15,694 nucleotides of DNA from Pseudolabrys sp. (GTDB taxonomy: Bacteria; Pseudomonadota; Alphaproteobacteria; Rhizobiales; Xanthobacteraceae), in contig JAHCKF010000034.1 of the NCBI GenBank assembly GCA_026125925.1, forward strand, positions 1 through 15,694. The letters are read 5' to 3'. The position numbers and the translations under genes were made by a program. Positions 1 to 6,860 of the stretch are shown one piece after another. The notes under the pieces are model-generated. The model did no database searches. It had not been told where the DNA came from and worked only from the letters and a program-made list of their open reading frames with translations. The stretch's first letter is position 1. Each line of letters begins with the position of its first letter.

Positions 1-80
1 GCGCCTCGGATGCCCGCATGGGATAACGGGGTAGCCAATCACAGAGGCAGCCAATGGCTGCTGACCCTGGAAAGCGAGCT

Positions 81-1055
81 ATGAGCGCCGAGCCGCAAAC
101 GCGGGTCTTGCCAGCCGATCCGGCCGCGATCCGGGCCGCGGCCGCGTGCCTTTCCGCCGGCGGACTGGTGGCATTCCCGACCGAGACCGTCTACGGCCTG
201 GGCGCCGACGCCACCCACGGCGAGGCCGTGGCCCGGCTCTATGCCGCCAAGGGCCGCCCGGCCTTCAACCCCCTCATCTCCCACGTCACCGGGCTCGACG
301 CCGCCCGCCGCCTTGCCCGCTTCAATGCCGAGGCGGAACGGCTCGCCGCCGCCTTTTGGCCGGGGCCGCTGACGCTGGTGCTGCCGAAGCAGCCGGACTG
401 CCCGGTATCCGATCTGGCAACGGCCGGGCTGGACAGCATCGCCCTCAGGGTTCCGGCCCAGCGCACCGCGCGGGCGCTGCTCGAAGCCTTCGGCAAGCCG
501 GTGGTGGCGCCCTCGGCCAACCGCTCCGGCCACGTCTCGCCGACCGACGCCAAACACGTCCTTGCCGATCTGCGCGGCCGCATCGACCTGATCCTCGACG
601 ACGGGCCCTGCCCGGTCGGCGTCGAATCCACCATCGTCGCCCTCATCGGCGAACCGACCCTGCTGCGACCCGGCGGCCTGCCGCGCGCCGACATCGAGCG
701 CGTCCTCGGCAGGCCGCTCGCCGCCCCCGACCGCGCCATCGATGAGCGTGCGCCGCTGGCGCCAGGCATGCTGGCCTCGCACTATGCGCCGAGGGCGACG
801 GTGCGGCTCAACGCCGACGCGCCGCGCGAGGGCGAGGCACTGCTGGCCTTCGGCCCGCCACCGGCCTTCGCCGGGACGACGCTCAATCTCTCACCGACGG
901 GCGATCTGGTCGAAGCCGCGGCCAAGCTGTTTTCGCATCTGCGCCGGCTCGATGCCGCCGGCGTCAGGTCAATCGCGGTGATGCCGGTACCGAACGAAGG
1001 CCTCGGCGAAGCCATCAACGACCGCCTTGCGCGGGCGGCCGCGCCGAAGCCATAA
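81..1055 (+). CDS. L-threonylcarbamoyladenylate synthase (Sua5/YrdC/YwlC family)
   Basis: The protein makes threonylcarbamoyl-AMP from threonine, bicarbonate and ATP. This is the first step of the universal t6A37 modification of ANN-decoding tRNAs, in the cytoplasm. The N-terminal ~200 residues form a YrdC domain: the FPTETVYGLGADA segment, the KGRPAFNPLISHV segment with the conserved K and R, and the SANRSG nucleotide-site motif. The C-terminal ~100 residues contain the linker motif PGMLASHYAPRA and a Rossmann-like Sua5 domain, so this is the long Sua5 form rather than the short YrdC form. I prefer ATG at 81 (324 aa) because GGAAAG at 69-74 is a well spaced ribosome site. An in-frame ATG at 54 would add nine residues that do not resemble the family. 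It is followed after 26 nt by the FAD enzyme and is probably co-transcribed with it. Confidence 0.95.
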   Translation: MSAEPQTRVLPADPAAIRAAAACLSAGGLVAFPTETVYGLGADATHGEAVARLYAAKGRPAFNPLISHVTGLDAARRLARFNAEAERLAAAFWPGPLTLVLPKQPDCPVSDLATAGLDSIALRVPAQRTARALLEAFGKPVVAPSANRSGHVSPTDAKHVLADLRGRIDLILDDGPCPVGVESTIVALIGEPTLLRPGGLPRADIERVLGRPLAAPDRAIDERAPLAPGMLASHYAPRATVRLNADAPREGEALLAFGPPPAFAGTTLNLSPTGDLVEAAAKLFSHLRRLDAAGVRSIAVMPVPNEGLGEAINDRLARAAAPKP

Positions 1056-1081
1056 GAAGACTGCATACGAAGGAAGCGTCC

Positions 1082-2506
1082 ATGAACTCGCCGTTGCGTC
1101 ATTCGCCCGCGCCCGATGTCCTGTCCCGCTTCGCGGCGATTGTCGGTGACAAATATGCCATCACGGACGCGAACGATCTGGCGCCGCATCTCATTGAGGG
1201 CCGCGGCCTTTATCACGGCCGCACCGCGATGATGCTCAAGCCCGGCTCGACCGCCGAAGTCGCGGCGATCCTCAAGCTCGCCAACGAGACACGCACCGCG
1301 ATCGTACCGCAGGGCGGCAACACTGGCCTCGTGGGCGGCCAGATCCCGTTCGACGGCGAACTCATCCTGTCGCTGCAGCGGCTCGACAATATCCGCGAGG
1401 TCGACGCGCAGTCGAACACCATGACCGTCGAGGCAGGCGTCGTGTTGCAGAAGGCGCAGGACGCCGCCGCCGCCGTCGACCGGCTGTTTCCGCTGTCGCT
1501 CGGCTCGGAAGGCAGTTGCACCATCGGCGGCAACCTGTCGTCGAACGCCGGCGGCACCGGCGCGCTGGCCTACGGCATCGCCCGCGAACTGATGGTCGGC
1601 GTCGAAGTCGTGCTCGCCGACGGCCGCGTCATGAACCTGCTGCGCAAGTTGAAGAAGGACAACACCGGTTACGACCTACGCCACCTGTTCGTCGGCGCCG
1701 AAGGCACGCTCGGTGTCATCACGGCCGCGGTGCTCAAACTGTTTCCGCGGCCGCGCGCCGTCGAGACCGCCTGGCTCGGCGTGCCCTCGCCCGAAGCTGC
1801 GGTGAAACTGCTCAATCTGGCGCAGTCGCAGCTTGCCGGCACGGTGACCGGCTTCGAGCTCATGGTCCGCGGCATCATCGAATTCGCGCTCAAGCACGGC
1901 CACAATGTCCGCGATCCTTTGAGCGGTTCGCATCCCTGGTACGTGCTGATGGAAGTTTCATCGCAACAGACCGAAGGGCTGCGCGACAATCTCGAGGAAT
2001 TCCTCGGCAACGCCATCGAACAGGAGCTGGTGAGCGATGCCACACTGGCCGCCAATCTCGATCAGGCGAATTCGTTCTGGCACATGCGCCACACCTTGAC
2101 CGAAGTGCAGAAGCCGGAAGGCGGTTCGATCAAGCACGACGTGTCGGTGCCAGTCGCCGCGATTCCGGCCTTCCTTGCCGAGGCGTCCGAGGCGGTGGTC
2201 AAACTCATTCCCGGCTCGCGTCCGGTGCCGTTCGGCCATCTTGGCGACGGCAACATCCACTACAATGTCAGCCAGCCGGTCGGCGCGGACAAGGACGCGT
2301 TCCTGGCGCGCTGGAAGGATGTCAACGCCGTGGTGGACAAGATCGTGCTGCAACACCACGGCTCGATCTCGGCCGAGCACGGCATCGGCAAGCTCAAGCG
2401 CGATTCGCTGCCGAAGGTGAAGGATCCGGTGGCGCTTGCGCTGATGCGCGACATCAAGAGCCTGCTCGATCCGAACGGCATTCTCAATCCCGGCAAGGTG
2501 CTCTGA
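1082..2506 (+). CDS. FAD-binding oxidoreductase, D-2-hydroxyglutarate dehydrogenase-like (VAO/PCMH superfamily)
   Basis: This 474-aa flavoenzyme probably oxidises a D-2-hydroxy acid, most likely D-2-hydroxyglutarate; D-lactate or glycolate are alternatives. Electrons pass to a quinone or ETF-type acceptor. The N-terminal FAD_binding_4 domain shows PQGGNTGLVGGQIP and then GSEGSCTIGGNLSSNAGGTG, the loops that hold the FAD pyrophosphate. The C-terminal FAD-oxidase_C domain has GHLGDGNIH (H386 and H393, spaced by seven as in the metal-binding pair of human D2HGDH) and SAEHGIG (E432), matching the metal-dependent D2HGDH branch. The ATG at 1082 has AGGAAG at 1071-1076. The GNAT gene starts 3 nt after its stop, which indicates translational coupling. 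Substrate assignment is inference. Confidence 0.92.
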   Translation: MNSPLRHSPAPDVLSRFAAIVGDKYAITDANDLAPHLIEGRGLYHGRTAMMLKPGSTAEVAAILKLANETRTAIVPQGGNTGLVGGQIPFDGELILSLQRLDNIREVDAQSNTMTVEAGVVLQKAQDAAAAVDRLFPLSLGSEGSCTIGGNLSSNAGGTGALAYGIARELMVGVEVVLADGRVMNLLRKLKKDNTGYDLRHLFVGAEGTLGVITAAVLKLFPRPRAVETAWLGVPSPEAAVKLLNLAQSQLAGTVTGFELMVRGIIEFALKHGHNVRDPLSGSHPWYVLMEVSSQQTEGLRDNLEEFLGNAIEQELVSDATLAANLDQANSFWHMRHTLTEVQKPEGGSIKHDVSVPVAAIPAFLAEASEAVVKLIPGSRPVPFGHLGDGNIHYNVSQPVGADKDAFLARWKDVNAVVDKIVLQHHGSISAEHGIGKLKRDSLPKVKDPVALALMRDIKSLLDPNGILNPGKVL

Positions 2507-2509
2507 GCG

Positions 2510-2947
2510 ATGAGCGAATTGATCATCGGTCAGATGACCGAGGCCGACATCGAACCCGTGGTGGCGCTGTGGCTGGCCTGCGGCCTGACGCGGCCGTGGA
2601 ACGACCCGCGGTCGGATATCGACTTCGCCCGCAAGGGTGCGAATTCCGTCATTCTGATCGGGCGTAACGGCGGCAGGATCGCCGCCTCCATCATGACCGG
2701 TCACGACGGTCATCGCGGTTGGTTCTATTACCTGGCTGTCGACCCGGTTTGCCAGAAGCGCGGTTTCGGCCGCATCATGGTCGGCGCCGCGGAGCAGTGG
2801 CTGTCGGCACGCGGCATCGTCAAGGCGATGCTGATGGTGCGGCCGGACAACACCGGCGTGAAAACCTTCTACGAGAAGCTCGGCTATTTCGATCAGCCGC
2901 GCACCATTCTGGCGCGCTGGCTCGACGGCCGCGACCCGACGCCCTGA
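2510..2947 (+). CDS. ypeA: GNAT family N-acetyltransferase, YpeA-like
   Basis: A 145-aa single-domain acetyltransferase. The opening segment (LWLACGLTRPWNDP, about residues 20-33) closely resembles E. coli YpeA (LW..C.L.RPWNDP). The GHDGHRGWFYYLAVDP segment (64-79) supplies the beta4 strand. QKRGFG (82-87) is the acetyl-CoA pyrophosphate loop, and FYEKLGY (120-126) is the usual GNAT C-terminal motif. The natural acceptor of YpeA-type enzymes is not known to me. It follows the FAD enzyme by 3 nt and is probably the last gene of the sua5 transcription unit. It ends 3 nt before the convergent SRAP gene, with no recognisable terminator in the gap. Confidence 0.9.
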   Translation: MSELIIGQMTEADIEPVVALWLACGLTRPWNDPRSDIDFARKGANSVILIGRNGGRIAASIMTGHDGHRGWFYYLAVDPVCQKRGFGRIMVGAAEQWLSARGIVKAMLMVRPDNTGVKTFYEKLGYFDQPRTILARWLDGRDPTP

Positions 2948-2950
2948 GCG

Positions 2951-3715
2951 TCAGAACAAGCGGCCCTGCCCGTCGCTGGCTTTCGGTTTGGCCGCTCGTT
3001 TGGGTGCGGCCGCCTGGCGGCGTGGTGGCGGCTGTGGAGCGTCAGCCACGAGTTCGATGCGCTCGATGAGATGCGCGTCGTCATTGGCAACGCGATTGAC
3101 ATCGGTCGACACCGGCCAGGCCTCGAGCAGATCATCCGGCGCCGGCGCGATCAGCGCCGCCGCCGTCTTCGCATCGACGTGATCGGCATTGAGCCAGAGA
3201 TCGAAGGCATCCGGCGCCACGATCACCGGCATGCGGTCGTGCAGCGGCTGCAGCGTGCGGTTGGCGTCGGTCGTGACGATGGCCACAGTATCGAGTTCTT
3301 CGCCATTCGGTCCGGTCCAGGTTTCCCACAGGCCGGCGAAAGCCAGCGGTTCGCCCGATTTGGCATGGATGAAATAAGGCTGCTTGCGCGTGCCGCCCGC
3401 CTTCCATTCGTAGAAGCCGTCCGCCGGCACCAAACAGCGGCGGCGCTTCATCGCGGCGCGGAAGGCCGGCTTGTCGATGACGTTCTCGCCGCGCGCATTG
3501 ATGATCAGCGAAAAGGCCTTCGGGTCCTTGACCCAGGACGGCAACAGGCCCCAGCGCATCAGCGCGAATTTGCGCTCGCCATTGACCAAGCACACGACCG
3601 GAATCGGCTGGGTCGGCGCCACATTATAGCGCGGTGGAAAATTGGGCTGCTCGCCGTAACGGAACAGCGCACGCAGCGCTTCGGGCGACGAGGTGAGGGT
3701 ATAGCGGCCGCACAT
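2951..3715 (-). CDS. SOS response-associated peptidase / abasic-site shield (SRAP, YedK/HMCES family)
   Basis: SRAP proteins bind abasic sites in single-stranded DNA and form a thiazolidine DNA-protein crosslink through Cys2 after loss of Met1, shielding the lesion. All four expected active-site residues are present: C2 (MCGRYTL), N73 (IINARGE), E103 (GFYEW) and H159 (LHDRMPV). These lie at almost the same positions as in E. coli YedK. Length is 254 aa, with the last ~30 residues a basic Pro/Ala/Lys tail (roughly 228-254) that the core domain does not need. Only a weak purine stretch lies upstream of the ATG at 3715. Its promoter side faces the 162-aa gene, and a CtrA-type palindrome sits about 26 nt upstream. 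I do not see a clear LexA box. Confidence 0.95.
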   Translation of the reverse strand: MCGRYTLTSSPEALRALFRYGEQPNFPPRYNVAPTQPIPVVCLVNGERKFALMRWGLLPSWVKDPKAFSLIINARGENVIDKPAFRAAMKRRRCLVPADGFYEWKAGGTRKQPYFIHAKSGEPLAFAGLWETWTGPNGEELDTVAIVTTDANRTLQPLHDRMPVIVAPDAFDLWLNADHVDAKTAAALIAPAPDDLLEAWPVSTDVNRVANDDAHLIERIELVADAPQPPPRRQAAAPKRAAKPKASDGQGRLF

Positions 3716-3740
3716 GGTTTGACCTGTTTCGGCGGCCCGC

Positions 3741-3756
3741 TTAAGCGCGCCTTAAC
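3741..3756. promoter_or_regulatory. Consensus CtrA-type box (TTAA-N7-TTAAC), also a palindrome
   Basis: The sequence reads TTAA, seven bases (GCGCGCC), then TTAAC, an exact match to the alphaproteobacterial CtrA consensus. The first 15 bases are also a perfect palindrome (TTAAG-CGCGC-CTTAA). It lies between the divergent SRAP gene (ATG at 3715) and the unknown 162-aa gene (ATG at 3809). A TATAAC hexamer at 3766-3771 is a possible -10 for the rightward gene. In GC-rich DNA an exact 9-base match with correct spacing is uncommon, but regulation by CtrA is inference. Confidence 0.55.
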
Positions 3757-3776
3757 CTGGTTGAATATAACAAATT

Positions 3777-3812
3777 ATGGCGACAGAACATTCAGGGTCC
3801 AGCGGTCGATGA
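3777..3812 (+). CDS. Possible 11-codon leader ORF
   Basis: ATG at 3777 opens an 11-residue frame (MATEHSGSSGR) whose TGA at 3810-3812 overlaps the ATG at 3809 of the next gene in an ATGA arrangement. No Shine-Dalgarno sequence precedes it, but it lies just downstream of the TATAAC hexamer and could be read from a nearly leaderless transcript. It could be a coupling leader or chance; I rate it weak. Confidence 0.2.
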   Translation: MATEHSGSSGR

Positions 3813-4297
3813 GGCACGAGATCGGCGCGGTTGATGTGCCGGACGCAGATCGTGACGCCGGCGGCACGGCCGCCGCGGCGGCGCGGCTCGCCGATGCACA
3901 TATAAACCCCGCCACCGGCCTCGCAACCGATTACCTCAATCATTTCAACGAAGCGATCATGTTGCTCGACATGGCCGCCGAATGCCGCGAATGCCTCGAC
4001 GATCTGCGGGCCTGGCGGCGCCGCGACTACCGCGAACACTTCCGATATTCCGGTTTCAAGGCGCGCGACCTCGCCATCGCGGCTTACGACAAGGCCGATC
4101 CGGTGGCGCGCGACATGCTCGACGCGCTCGCGGGCACCATGACCACGGTGATCGAACATGCGCGCACGCGGCTCGACAGCGAAGCCGACGCCGCGCGCGC
4201 CGGCATCATCGCCGATCGCGCCACCGCATGGCTGCGCTTGCTGGTGGCGCAGGCCGGCGCGGTGATCAACAATCAGCACCTCGCCTCGTCCGTGTGA
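3809..4297 (+). CDS. Conserved-looking hypothetical protein, 162 aa, helical
   Basis: I do not recognise a named family. The protein opens with an acidic, Ala/Gly-rich stretch (about residues 1-30). Next comes a patterned segment, HINPATGLATDYLNHFNEAIMLL written in parts: HINPATGLATDYLNHF, then the helix NEAIMLLDMA. A CREC pair follows near residue 56, then a Tyr/Arg-rich middle (YREHFRYSGF). The rest is a long, mostly helical C-terminal half (roughly 90-160) rich in Ala, Asp and Arg. There is no signal peptide or membrane segment, so it should be cytoplasmic. The ATG at 3809 is preferred because the frame upstream runs antisense through the SRAP gene. A CtrA-type box lies 53 nt upstream, which would link it to cell-cycle control if real. 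Confidence 0.75.
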   Translation: MRHEIGAVDVPDADRDAGGTAAAAARLADAHINPATGLATDYLNHFNEAIMLLDMAAECRECLDDLRAWRRRDYREHFRYSGFKARDLAIAAYDKADPVARDMLDALAGTMTTVIEHARTRLDSEADAARAGIIADRATAWLRLLVAQAGAVINNQHLASSV

Positions 4298-4398
4298 CGC
4301 CGCAGGATGCGATCGACCGGGTCATGAAGGTGGCCAGTTGACCGGCCGGAACGCCGGGCCGCGTGCGCGCCGGCGCGACGCCGTGTAGCATCGACTTC

Positions 4399-4842
4399 AT
4401 GAACGACGCCCGCACTTATCCCACTCACCCTTATCTCGCCGTCTCCGCCGCCATCATCCGCGACGGCAAGGTGCTGGCGGTGCGCCGCGCCCGCAAGCCG
4501 GCGCTCGCTCATTACACATTGCCCGGTGGTGGTGTGGAGACCGGCGAAACCTTGCACGAGGCGGTGCGCCGCGAGGTCAGGGAGGAGACCGGGCTCGATA
4601 TCGAGCCGGTCGCGCTTGCCGGTCACCGCGAAGCGATCGTCCCCGACGCGCAAGGCGCAGTGAAGCTTCACTTCGTCATCCTGTGCTTTGCCAGCCGTCT
4701 GACCGGGGGCGACCTCAAACTCAACGACGAACTCGACGATGCGCGCTGGCTCAGGCCGGCCGAACTGGCCGCCCTGAAGACGACGGACGGCCTCGGCGAG
4801 ATCGTCGAGTCGGCGATCGCCCTCATCGAACCTCAGCGTTAG
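4399..4842 (+). CDS. NUDIX hydrolase
   Basis: A 147-aa NUDIX-fold pyrophosphohydrolase that cleaves a nucleoside diphosphate linked to another group, with Mg2+. The Nudix box is complete from G44 to L66 (G-x5-E-x7-REV-x-EE-x-GL, with E59, E62 and E63 as metal ligands), preceded by LPGG. The layout, with an N-terminal strand YLAVSAAIIRDGKVLAVRRAR and a late DDARWLRPAEL, is typical of the small MutT/ADP-ribose pyrophosphatase-like group, but nothing I can see fixes the substrate. ATG at 4399 is chosen because the family begins close to it; an in-frame GTG at 4363 would add 12 residues. No good ribosome site is visible. It follows the unknown 162-aa gene by about 100 nt. Confidence 0.93.
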   Translation: MNDARTYPTHPYLAVSAAIIRDGKVLAVRRARKPALAHYTLPGGGVETGETLHEAVRREVREETGLDIEPVALAGHREAIVPDAQGAVKLHFVILCFASRLTGGDLKLNDELDDARWLRPAELAALKTTDGLGEIVESAIALIEPQR

Positions 4843-4904
4843 CCGCCTTGCGGATGGCAGCGGCGCGGCGCATATCTGCGCCAAGATCAAACAAGAGCCT
4901 GCCC

Positions 4905-5309
4905 GTGAGCCGACTGACCGCGACCCTCCTGATCCTTTTCAGCCTCGCCATGGCGGGCTTGCCCGCGCGCGCGCAGACGGCAGCGGCGCCCGGCCAGGAT
5001 ACGCCGGCGGCTCCATATGATGCCGACCTGCAGCGCCTCGCCGAGATCCTCGGCTCGCTGCAGTATCTTCGGACGGTGTGCGGCGCCAATGAAGGACAGA
5101 AATGGCGCAATGAAATGCAGGCCCTGCTGGACGCCGAGGCGCCCGGCGGGGAACGGCGCCGTCAGATCGTCGCCCGCTTCAATCGCGGTTACCGCGGCTT
5201 CGAGCAGACCTACCGCACCTGCACACCGGCAGCCGATCTGGCCATCAGGCGCTATCTCGAGGAAGGCGCCAAGATCGCCCGGGACATCACGGCTCGCTAC
5301 GCCAACTGA
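4905..5309 (+). CDS. Exported TIGR02301 family protein
   Basis: This 134-aa protein matches my recollection of the alphaproteobacterial TIGR02301 family, whose function is unknown. Residues 1-23 are a signal peptide: a basic start, a hydrophobic core LLILFSLAMAGL, and an ARA-Q cleavage site. The mature part begins with a Pro/Ala-rich linker, then the family core: LQRLAEILGSLQYLRTVCG (about 42-60), WRNEMQALLDAEAP, RFNRGYRGFEQTYRTCTP (91-108) and a helical end IRRYLEEGAKIARDITARY. C59 and C106 could form a disulfide in the periplasm. The GTG at 4905 gives the usual compact signal peptide; an ATG at 4854 would add 17 residues before it. It starts 62 nt after the NUDIX gene. Confidence 0.85.
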   Translation: MSRLTATLLILFSLAMAGLPARAQTAAAPGQDTPAAPYDADLQRLAEILGSLQYLRTVCGANEGQKWRNEMQALLDAEAPGGERRRQIVARFNRGYRGFEQTYRTCTPAADLAIRRYLEEGAKIARDITARYAN

Positions 5310-5484
5310 TGCCGCCCGGTGCCGGCCGGCAGCCGCGCCGGGGCCAGGATTCGCGGGTTCCCATTTAGCCACAGGCATTAACCTTTCCTTTAGGTGTGGG
5401 CTATTGCCGCAAGGTCCGCGTGGTAGGCTCACGACTGAAATTGGACTGACGTCCCGATGCCGGGCGCCAGAGGGACGGGTAATA

Positions 5485-5751
5485 ATGGACACTGCCGAGC
5501 GACCCACGCACAGCCGCGAGCCGGTGCCGGACCACGAACAGAAGCGCGTGGCGCTGACCTATTTGAACGAAGCCTGGGCGGAAGCGCGCCTCGACGGGGT
5601 TGATGGCGATTGCCTGGCGCAGGCCTGCCTGTTCACGGCGCTGGCGGAGTTCGTCTCTACCTATGGCGAGGAAGCCGCCGCGACCTTCACCGAAGGGCTC
5701 GCCGGCCGCATCCGCAATGGCGAGTTCTCGATCGACCAGCCGCGCCAGTAA
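5485..5751 (+). CDS. Small hypothetical protein, 88 aa
   Basis: I do not recognise the family. The protein has a polar, charged N-terminus (residues 1-20), then a helical body beginning EQKRVALTYLNEAWAEARLDG, a QACLFTALAEFV helix and an EEAAATFTEGLAGRI helix, ending GEFSIDQPRQ. No signal peptide or membrane segment is visible, so a small cytoplasmic all-helical protein is likely. The ATG at 5485 is preceded by the purine-rich stretch AGAGGGACGGG, a credible ribosome site. A 175-nt gap after the TIGR02301 gene, with an imperfect CtrA-like motif (TTAA-N7-TTTA at 5378-5392), suggests its own promoter. It converges with the response regulator gene, with 33 nt between the stops. Confidence 0.7.
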   Translation: MDTAERPTHSREPVPDHEQKRVALTYLNEAWAEARLDGVDGDCLAQACLFTALAEFVSTYGEEAAATFTEGLAGRIRNGEFSIDQPRQ

Positions 5752-5784
5752 AGCGCGCTAGCTTCACCGTTACACCGCCGGTTT

Positions 5785-6525
5785 TCAGCTCGGCGTGAAA
5801 CCGTAATAGCGGTCGAGCACACGGTCGATGTCGGCTGGGTAAAACGGCTTCTTCAGGAATCCGAAGGCGCCGGCCGCCATTGCCCGCTCGACGACCGGCT
5901 CCTCGACTGTCGTCGTCATCATGACAACGGCGACGTCCGGTGTTTCCCGCTTGATCTCGCACAAGGTCGCCAGGCCATCGAGGCCAGGCATGTTGTGGTC
6001 GAGAAAGACAATTCCGAAATTCTCCCGGCGCAGACGCTCGAGCGCGGCTCGCCCCTCGCCGGCTTCATGCGTGTCGAGCGGAAAGCGACTCGCCGACAGG
6101 ATCTTGCGGACGATGCTGCGCATCGTGCCGGAATCATCGACGATGAGAACGCGGGTCGGCATTTTGGTGCGCAGACAACGCTCGACGATTTTGCGCGCCT
6201 CGTCGGCCGTCGCCGGCTTTTCCAGGACCGACATGACGCCGTCCGGCCGCGGGCCCTGGCGCCCGGCGCAGACAAATACATGCGGCGCCGGCCTCAGCGC
6301 GCCTATCGAGGTCAGCGTCGTTGCCATGACCGGTTCCGGCAGCGTGCCGTCAAGAATGCAGATGTCGGCGCCGCCATTGCCGAGCGCGGCGACGCCGTCA
6401 GCCGCATCGCAAATCGAAAAATCGACGGGAATGCTCGACATGGTCGCGGCTTCGCGCCAGAGCTCGCGCTCCGCGTCCGCCATTCCGATCACCGTCATCG
6501 TGAGCGACACGAGATCGTGGCTCAT
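5785..6525 (-). CDS. Tandem-receiver response regulator (pseudo-REC plus canonical REC)
   Basis: This 246-aa protein has two CheY-like domains and no output domain. The C-terminal receiver (about 125-246) is complete: acidic pair D130-D131 (VLIVDDS), phosphoacceptor D176 (FLDHNMPGLDG), the switch Thr region MMTTT and K226 (LKKPF). The N-terminal domain (about 5-120) keeps an Asp (CILDG, D59) and the VLEKP lysine (K103). It lacks the acidic metal-binding pair and has a Cys/Ala at the switch position, so it is probably a degenerate receiver. It likely works through protein partners, as CheY-type or phosphorelay proteins do. ATG at 6525 is preferred: the in-frame GTG at 6558 lies inside a perfect hairpin. 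No histidine kinase is in the window. Confidence 0.88.
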   Translation of the reverse strand: MSHDLVSLTMTVIGMADAERELWREAATMSSIPVDFSICDAADGVAALGNGGADICILDGTLPEPVMATTLTSIGALRPAPHVFVCAGRQGPRPDGVMSVLEKPATADEARKIVERCLRTKMPTRVLIVDDSGTMRSIVRKILSASRFPLDTHEAGEGRAALERLRRENFGIVFLDHNMPGLDGLATLCEIKRETPDVAVVMMTTTVEEPVVERAMAAGAFGFLKKPFYPADIDRVLDRYYGFTPS

Positions 6526-6860
6526 GGGTGCCCCCGCGCCCCAATGTGCGAAACACACCAGCGCCCCGCCGCTGGTGTGAAACTACCGTTAATCAGGCCC
6601 ACACCAGGTTGGCAATACATACTCGTCATCGCGGGCGCAAAAATTTTTCAAATAACAGTACCGCGGTTGATGAATAAGCAGCGCTGCGGCGGGTTCGTTT
6701 TGCCCCGGCTTTTTCCGTGGTCGATTCCGGCAAGCTGCTCCTTTTGTCCGGAACTTCGGTCCATAACGCCGGGGTTGAGGAAACCGCGCCAACGCTTATG
6801 TTCGACCTTCCGAGTTCCGCCGGCATCCGGCCGGTACGTCATGCAATGGGGACGCCTCTT
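6526..6860. other. Divergent intergenic region between response regulator and ygfZ
   Basis: This 335-nt gap between divergent genes holds no gene I can support. It contains the 6554-6579 hairpin, the CACACCAG repeat at 6600-6607, and an AT-rich patch including AAAAATTTTT (6639-6648) that stands out against the GC-rich surroundings. It should carry promoters for both flanking genes. The ygfZ frame is open back to 6717 and includes possible starts at 6807 and 6846, but that stretch does not resemble the YgfZ family. Confidence 0.6.
6554..6579. promoter_or_regulatory. Perfect 10-bp inverted repeat in the response regulator leader
   Basis: CACACCAGCG (6554-6563) and CGCTGGTGTG (6570-6579) are exact reverse complements separated by six bases. 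The centre is about 40 nt upstream of the regulator ATG at 6525. On the minus strand the stem is followed by GTTTCG rather than a long T run, so an operator or leader hairpin fits better than a terminator. A third copy of the arm core CACACCAG lies at 6600-6607. Confidence 0.5.

Noticed and set aside
1..80. Search for an RNA gene or partial upstream gene at the window start
   Set aside because: The stretch is short and shows no tRNA-like fold or coding frame that I can support.
1516..2667. A 383-codon plus-strand open frame overlapping the FAD enzyme
   Set aside because: It is an Arg-rich alternate reading of the FAD oxidoreductase gene.
3071..4297. A 408-codon plus-strand open frame
   Set aside because: Its first part is antisense to the SRAP gene, which has all active-site residues. 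Only the 3' part from 3809 looks like real coding sequence.
4273..4890. A 205-codon minus-strand open frame
   Set aside because: Antisense to the NUDIX gene, which has a complete Nudix box.
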